From the NCBI GenBank assembly GCA_037013685.1, contig CM072899.1, positions 2,101,479 through 2,165,478 on the forward strand: a DNA stretch of 64,000 bases, read 5' to 3'. Under the pieces are notes generated by a model. It worked only from the letters and a program-made list of their open reading frames with translations, was not told the DNA's origin and ran no database searches. Positions 57,660 through 64,000 of this stretch are shown in pieces. The position numbers and the translations under genes are program-made. Position 1 is the first letter of the stretch, and each line of letters starts with the position of its first letter. Origin of the DNA: Acridotheres tristis (taxonomy: Eukaryota > Chordata > Aves > Passeriformes > Sturnidae).

Positions 57660-57913
57660 TGAAATGTCTTCCCACTGCCAGAGGGCAGGGTTGGGTGGGA
57701 TATCAGGAAGGAATTCCTCCCTGGCAGGGTGGGCAGGCCTGGCACAGGGTGCCCAGAGCAGCTGTGGCTGCCCCTGGATCCCTGGCAGTGCCCAAGACCA
57801 GGTTGAACATTGGGGTTTGGGACAGTGGGAGGTGTCCCTGCCATGGCAGGGGTGGCACTGGCTGGGATTTAAGGTCTCTTCCAACCCAAACTATTTTGTC
57901 ATGTATGATTCTG
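57660..57913 (+). mobile_element. CR1 LINE 3'-end fragment
   Basis: Sense orientation and one of the best preserved copies: 'cttcccactgccagaggg', 'caggaaggaattcctccctg', 'gtgcccagagcagctgtgg', 'gtggcactggctggg' and 'tcttccaacccaaactattt', ending 'gtatgattctgtag'. The matching open frames on both strands (57,615-57,933) are CR1 by-products. Confidence 0.96.
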
Positions 57914-58685
57914 TAGAAATACAACACTTATGAACAACTGAGCCCTTATGGGTGGTAAATAATAGGAAAAACAGAAATTAAATGAAATAAAATAACCCAG
58001 ACCAGCTATTTTTTAAATGGAATTGAAGCCAGTCAGTGCAGTCCCAGCTCAGCTCTGCTCCACTTAACCCAGGACAGCTCTGGGTGTGCAGACACAGGCA
58101 CTCACTCTGGTATTTTTAAGCATTGTGGATTTATAAAACAGAGCAGGACAGGAGGAGCTGGGAGAAAAAAAAAAATAATGCCACTTGCTGACAACATATT
58201 GTACATCTTCACTTCCACCCCCTCATCTCGAGCCTGCAGAGATTTTACAGCCCTGGAAGATCATCCTTTTTTTTTTTTTTTGCGCTGGGAGATTCTCCTG
58301 CCCAAGTGGGGCAGGGAGGGCTGTCCCAGGCTGTGCCAGGGGGGTGTCACCTCCCAGGGCCCAGCAGGGCACAATCCCTGCCTGCAGCAGGACGGGCACG
58401 GCCAGAGCTTGGCTTTTGGAGTTCAAAGGGCACAGAGGAAGGTGGCAGGAGAGCATCCTCCAGCTTGTCCCAGCAGAGGGGACAGGGACATGGGAGGGGA
58501 GCGTGTCCCCACAGCTGCTGTCTCTGCAGTTCCTGCCAGCACCTGTTGGATCCCACAAACCTGGGGTTTTGAGCTTTCTGTGCTGTCTGGCACTGACCCC
58601 CCAGAGAACTCTGCTTTGGACCTGAGCCCTTGGAGAAGGCTCCAAATCTGAGTGATGGAGTTAAAATCACAGTGAAATGAAATAG
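57914..58685. other. Non-coding stretch, no gene recognised
   Basis: Includes a T tract at about 58,267-58,281. Overlapping open frames of 88-157 codons at 58,178-58,670 on both strands reflect G/C-rich, stop-poor sequence, and I recognise no domain. Confidence 0.45.
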
Positions 58686-58689
58686 AAGT

Positions 58690-59100
58690 GTGTGATTTCA
58701 CATGGTGAAGGGTTTTAAATTTGAGGGGTTTATAATGTAGTGATAGGTATGGGACAAGATGGAGGATTTTGGGTGGTGTCCCTTTTGGTTTTCATCTTCC
58801 TTCTCCTTCATGGTTTCAGGCAGTAGTTTCTGGTTGGACAGTCAGTGCTGCACTGTGGGTCACAGGAGATGTGTTATTGGGTTAAAAGTATAAATAACAT
58901 AGGTGTTAATTATCCATTGGATTGTTTAGCTTTAAGAGACCTTGTAGCAGCTGGATTTTCCTCCATTTTGCTCACTTCTAGCTGGTGGCCAGAGGTGCTG
59001 CTGAACTTTCTGTACTTTTGATAAGATTTAATAAACAGCCGAGCTCAAACACGAGAAACCCATTTCCATCGTGTGTTTGTTAATCCTGGCTCTGAGTGAA
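58690..59100 (+). mobile_element. Solo LTR-like element (endogenous retrovirus)
   Basis: Read on the plus strand it has a TATA box (gtataaata, 58,888-58,896) followed about 140 bp later by AATAAA (59,030-59,035). Next comes a short tail rich in 'gtgtttgttaatcctggctc'. Upstream is a U3-like region including a pyrimidine-rich segment 'tcttccttctccttcatgg'. No gag/pol-like sequence flanks it, so it would be a solo LTR. The ends are approximate because I could not fix a TG...CA boundary with a convincing duplication. Confidence 0.6.
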
Positions 59101-60074
59101 GGCAGAGGAAACCCAGACAAACCACTGATGAAGTGGTGCAAACACCACCCTGTCACACAGCAGCAGTGGCAGAGGTGGCTGGGCTGGGTCACAGAGCTCA
59201 AGAGCTGCTCACTGGGGAAGGTCAGCAGGGCTGGGCTGGGTCATCTCCACCCACACTTCCCACATGGATTCCCTAGGAGAGCACAGGGAGGAGTAATCCT
59301 CAGAAAAGTCTGATTTCCCCCAGTCAGAATCTGCTGTTGTGCCTCAACAATAACCTCCCACAAGTGAAAGTGAAGCTGTCTCATCGAAGGCAAAATAAAA
59401 TAAGAAAACGATGTCACTCCCTCATATCTCCCGACTTTTACAGCCTGATATTCACAATCAGATCAGAACAGCTTGGATCTCTTCTGTCATTTTGCCCAGC
59501 ACACACTCCAAATAGCAGTGGAATTTAAACTACTATCTGTAATATTTTTATTGAGAGCTGTATTTGAAGAAGGATATCTTGCTGAAATAAGCACCTCAGC
59601 CAGTGCTGCATTTCAGGGGCTTTCATTTTTGATGACACACATCCACGGTGGTGACACTGAGTGTGAACCCTCCTGCCACCCTGGCGAGGCAGCAGGAGGT
59701 GTGCAGCCAAAGGTGAATTCCAGCATTGCTGATATTTGTAATTGGAGTGAAGAAAGCAGATGAAGAAAACTTTTCATCTCTAACCTTCCTGACACGTCAG
59801 CTGAGCCTGGGGTGACCTCCAGGAATGAGTGTTTTGCTCGAGCTGGTCTGAATCTCTAGGCTGGCTAAAAGTGTCCCCAGCAATATGCATGGACACTGCT
59901 CACTTTGTTTTATTAAAGACTTATTTCAAGTTTAAGCTAGAAATGTGCTAATGCCTTTTATCTAGTGATGTCTCGTTTTTCAGTTCAGGTACCAACACTA
60001 AAAACTGTGCTAGGTCCCCTCCCAAGAAATGTCTGGACAATTACACAGAGATATTTGAAATGTGGGGAACAATT
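59101..60074. other. Non-coding stretch, no gene recognised
   Basis: Unique-looking sequence. No gene or repeat family recognised. Confidence 0.5.
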
Positions 60075-60620
60075 GAATCATGGAGTCACAGAATGGTTTG
60101 GGTTGGGAGGGACCTTAAAGATTCATCCATCCCCACCCCTGCCATGGCAGGGACACCTCCCACTGTCCCAGGCTGCTCCAATCCCAATGTCCAGCCTGGC
60201 CCTGGGCACTGCCAGGGATCCAGGGGCAGCCACAGCTGCTCTGGGCACCCTGTGCCAGCCCTGCCCACCCTCCCAGGGAACAATTCCTGCCCAAAATCCC
60301 ACCCAGCCCTGCCTTCTGGCACTTTGAAGCCATTCCCTGTGTCCCGTCCCTCCATCCCTTGTCAATTGTCTCTCTCCATCTTTCCTGTTTCCCTTTCAAG
60401 GTCACCCTGAGCTCACCCCAAATCTTCTCCTGTCCAGGTGAACAATCCCAGCTGTGCCAGCCTTTCCTCCCAGCAGAGCTGCTCCATCCTCTGCTCATCC
60501 TGGAGCCTCCTCTGGGCTCTCTGCAGCAGCTCCAGGTCCCTCCTGTGCTGGCCCAGGGCTGGGGCAGCTCTGCAGGTGGGGTCTCACCTGAGAGGGGCAC
60601 AATCCCCTTCCAACACCTCG
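60075..60620 (-). mobile_element. Longest CR1 LINE 3' fragment in the window
   Basis: Antisense, about 545 bp: 'gtcacagaatggtttggg', 'cccctgccatggcaggga', 'ccagcctggccctgggcac', 'ctgctctgggcaccctgtgc', 'ccctgccttctggcactttg', 'ccaggtgaacaatcccagct' and 'ggggtctcacctgagagggg'. It contains the upstream landmarks (fixed order of surname-like 'caacaatcccagctgtgcc' and 'ggtctcacc' words) missing from short copies. The 184-codon minus open frame here is from the 3' region and is not reverse transcriptase. Confidence 0.96.
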
Positions 60621-61737
60621 GCTGGACCTTTAAAAACTTTGTGCTGATGTATATCCACCACTTTCTCAACTAAGACAACTTGATTAGTGTGCAAAACATG
60701 TTCTTCATTTATCTTTTGTTTTCTGCTTGTTGTCAGTGTTTACTTTATAAATAGGCAGCATCTCTCAACATATGTTTGCTCTGCTTTATGCTTTGAGCAG
60801 AACATGCAGCAGTAAAGGGAAGACATATAAGCAAAACAGGAGGGCTGCATTCCTTTGGGAATGATTTTCTGTTTATTTTACATTTTCTAGGACACCTTTT
60901 AGGGTCCTGAATTAGTACTTTCCCAGCTTCTCTACTTCAGCTCACTGAGCCCCTTCCCAGAGTCACAGCAGGAAATGGTGAGGGTCAGTGAGCACAGCAA
61001 ACTCTGCCATTGCTGCAGGTGAGGCTGCTGAGTTTGGGGTTATCTGTACCTGTGGCACAGGGTGCCAGCACACCAAAACACTCTGGGAACAACACTTCCA
61101 AAATGTACTTTACCTGGATTGGCATGGGGATTGTGAAAAAGTCAAAGCTCAACACTTGAGCGAGGATATTTCTCCTTTCAGCTGCTGCTGCTGTTTTTAT
61201 TGGTAACATCTACTGTTTTGTTTTCTTTTTTTTTACTTTATTAAAAGGCAACAACCCAGAGATAGCACAAAAACAAAACTCAAAGGTCAGGCAGGCACTG
61301 TTCTCCTGCTCACCTGCCCATCACCTGTAGCTGTGTTTGTATGGCCAAGCCTTACAAAGTCACTGCAGTTCAAACAAAATCTCTTTTGGTGTTCAGCTGG
61401 CAATGCTTCTGCCTGGCAAACCTTTCAAGACCTGGTTTTGCTCTGCACTGGAACAAAAATCCCCCTGCCTCCTAAAATCCAAGAAACCAAATCTGTCTTT
61501 GTCAGAAGTCGATTGTGTCGAGAGGAGCTGGGAGCAGTTTATTGTGCTCAGAGCATGTTCAAGTTCCTGGGTCTGTCTGCAAAATGCCTCCTAAAAATAT
61601 GGGTGAAGTTTGGGCTGTAAAAATAAACCAGCTAAAAATCAAGAACTATCAAGCACTCCATGGAGTGCAAGGAGCCCAGAAAGCTGGAAAACAGAGCTCA
61701 TGGTATTGCTCCAAGCCTTGGAGTTCTGTTTGCTCTC
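60621..61737. other. Non-coding stretch, no gene recognised
   Basis: A/T-rich unique-looking sequence. Open frames at 61,333-61,620 (95 codons) lack recognisable domains and convincing splice sites. Confidence 0.45.
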
Positions 61738-61870
61738 TATAGAATCATGGAATGGTTTGGGTTGGGAGGGACATTAAACCCATCCAGTGCCACCCCTGCC
61801 ATGGGCAGGGACACCTCCCACTGTCCCAGACTGCTCCAAACCCTGTGCAACCTCTCCTTGGACACTCCCC
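61738..61870 (-). mobile_element. CR1 LINE 3'-end fragment
   Basis: Antisense: 'tatagaatcatggaatgg', 'tttgggttgggagggac', 'gtgccacccctgccatgggc', 'cctcccactgtcccag' and 'cctctccttggacactcccc'. Truncated after about 130 bp. Confidence 0.95.
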
Positions 61871-64000
61871 AACTAAACCTGAGCAGTATTTATTTTGAGA
61901 TATTTATTTTGAGATATGGAGATAATCCTCCAGGCCTTCCAAGTGATTTGTTTGGTGCATCAAGAATGGATTACCATGGGCATTTTTGGGTGTAAAATAC
62001 AGATTTGGTTTTCAGGCCAAGCAATGGGAATGCAGAGACTAAAATATCAAAATGGCAGCCTAAGTATCTCCATAGAAACCTTGACACAGCCAGAGAACAC
62101 AACTGCTGGGAGAGAGCAGATCCCTCCCCATCCATCACCCACCTCGGAATCCCAACCTGAATAAGCCCAGGCAGGACTTCAGTGCCACTGTCACCTTTCT
62201 TGGGTCTCCATGGTGGTGGGGGGATCTGCTTTTTGCTGCTTGTCTTTTCCCCAGCTCATTATATTCCTTCGTTTCTTTTGCTCTTTGTGGTTTTGCTCAC
62301 CAGAAAAGGCACTTGAAGCATAAAACTGGTCTTGTATTAAAAAAGACAGTAATAAAGGGAAACCCTGGAGTGTTGCAGAGAAAGGTTACCTTGAGCTTTG
62401 GGAATTGTCAACATATCAAAGACACATAGCTGAGCTTTTGTTTTGATTCTCCCTTGCATTTTATGTAGAATTTCTTGCTCCTGTCCCCACTGTCTCCTTA
62501 CAAAATTCCATCAAATTAGTGAATTTCACCCGATTTCTTTATAAAACCCAAAGACCCACACAATGACAATTTAATTCCGTCTAAGTGGAAACTTGATTGA
62601 CGTGATACTGCAACAATACTCTAATGAAATTTGCCCAATTCAGATTTTAAAGAAAAACATATGGTATGAGTAACAAATAACTCTCATCCTCCTCAAAAGC
62701 CTTGTCCCCCAAACACGAGTAAAGAAAACAAATGGCTCCAGTAATTAAATCCCACAGAAATTTGGTTTATTGGTGGTGATTAATAAAGTGATGGCAATGT
62801 GCAGCTCTGGAGGGCTGACACATCAGTTAACAACAGCAGAGTTACAGCCTGGGATCATCATGCAAACAATGCCCCTAAAATTAGCTGCCATTAACAAGGA
62901 ACTGCCAGCACTTTGTTTCAGATTTCTTTATCCTTTTTATCCTTTGGATGTTCTCCTCATGCAGCCCCCGAGGGCTGAAATTGTTGCCTGCACTGTCCTG
63001 GGTGTGGTGCAGGTTTTTTGGTAAAGAATGACCCCCCTGTAGGCTGAGACAGATCTCACTTGAAGAATCTCCTTCTCATGGAGTGGTATCTATTTTTAAT
63101 GCCCCTATGAATAACTAGTAATGGAATTAGGGAGAGCTTTCTGAAAAATTGAGACAAGTTTAAAATGGCCTGGATGGTCCAAGCCTCTGTGAAAGCACTT
63201 AGAGAGGGTATTTTGCCTTTTTTTTCACCCTACAGAGACTCTTTGCAACCTGTGCAACAGCTCCAGGAAGGCACATGGACTATTGAATTTTCCCTGTTAC
63301 CATTGTCCACATATCCTTTCCTTTTCCTCTCCAGCAGGACCATCACAATCCTGTTCCCTTCTGTCACCAAATACTCAAATTCTATTTCAGACTCGTTGGG
63401 GAAGCCACTGCCTCATCTTCTCATTAATTTCCCCACGTGGCTGTGCCTTTCTGTGGTTCCTGCTGAGCTCTGGGGAAGGGACCTGCCCCTGCTGTGGCTC
63501 CCTCAGCTCTGACACCCCCAGGAACCACCTTCACTTTTCCTCAGTGCACCCCACCCCACCGGGAAACCTGTGACTGCCCCACAACCTCATTCCTGCAAAG
63601 CCTGTGTGAGCAATTGACTTCGGAAAAGTCAATATTTGACTTTCCCAAAAGTATCACCTCCTTTTCTTAATCCGTGTTGAAATTTACGTTGTTCTCTTAG
63701 TGCAGGTTTTCACTCCCTAATGAATAAAGGTAGGTGAAAAAGGTGTTTAATGCACTAGGGCTTCATAGTAGCTCCCTCATCAGATATCTGTGAGTGGCTT
63801 TGAAAACGTCCAGAAGTTCCAGACGTTTATGAATGGGATGTTTTTTTCTGGGTTGGTTTTTTGTTTCCCATTTAAATCTTGGTAATTTTTTTCCATTCTA
63901 TAATGGAAATTCCCAGCCCAATTTCCTTGCTGACAAATCCAGACCCACAAAATTCTCTGGCTCGAGAACCTCCTCCCTTTGGGGAGTTGAGGGAAAGCAG
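61871..64000. other. Non-coding stretch, no gene recognised
   Basis: A/T-rich, repeat-poor sequence. 62,560-62,700 ('gatactgcaacaatactcta', 'acatatggtatgag') looks like possible conserved non-coding DNA, but that is a weak impression. Open frames at 63,165-63,573 have no recognised domain. Confidence 0.4.

Noticed and set aside
60115..60669. 184-codon minus-strand open frame within CR1
   Set aside because: It lies in the non-coding 3' region of CR1 and shows no reverse transcriptase or endonuclease motifs.
1..64000. tRNA, rRNA, microRNA or other structured RNA genes
   Set aside because: I looked for familiar tRNA box sequences, rRNA motifs and well-known microRNA words and recognised none. 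A covariance-model search would be needed to exclude small RNAs.

Overview
The window looks like nuclear DNA from a bird, most likely a passerine. At least sixteen fragments carry the 3' end of the avian CR1 LINE family: the phrase 'ggtttgggttggaaggga' in antisense copies, or 'ccttccaacccaaacc' followed by 'attctgtg'-like tails in sense copies. There are LTR-like elements with TATA boxes and poly(A) signals, many A/T homopolymer tracts, G/C-rich minisatellites and one strong CpG island. Nothing prokaryotic, plasmid-like or phage-like is present. I recognise no complete protein-coding gene. The long open frames are all explained by tandem repeats whose unit length keeps frames open, by CR1 3' regions, or by G/C-rich sequence poor in stop codons.

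Layout. 1-22 kb is mostly non-coding sequence with scattered CR1 tails and a poly(A)-dense stretch (15.6-18.0 kb). It also holds a 77-bp duplication (17.8 kb), a 122-bp tandem array (20.2 kb), a 31-bp array (21.8 kb) and one candidate 45-bp minus-strand exon (10,132-10,176). 22.9-24.8 kb is repeat-poor, homeobox-site-rich DNA that looks like a conserved regulatory element. 26.1-27.0 kb is a ~21-bp minisatellite with higher-order structure. 28.6-28.9 kb is an LTR-like element on the minus strand. 30.6-31.5 kb is another regulatory-looking block. 34-42 kb carries CR1 copies and a 42-bp minisatellite (40.7-41.2 kb). 46.4-47.5 kb is a CpG island with an internal ~23-bp tandem repeat and a textbook minus-strand splice donor at 47,029. 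This is the best candidate for a transcription start, probably of a gene or lncRNA running leftwards through the window. 51.4-53.3 kb is repeat-poor and regulatory-looking. 54.56-54.84 kb is a 40-bp tandem array. 55-62 kb is a dense CR1 cluster with a solo LTR at about 58.7-59.1 kb.

The most distinctive item is a ~400-430 bp interspersed element present three times: 8,226-8,656 and 22,372-22,765 on the plus strand, and 49,500-49,924 inverted. It has matching TGATGCC...GGCATCA ends and 4-bp flanking near-duplications, and its copies are closely similar to each other. The whole window reads as a gene-poor, enhancer-bearing intronic or intergenic landscape around one CpG-island promoter. I cannot name the locus from sequence alone.
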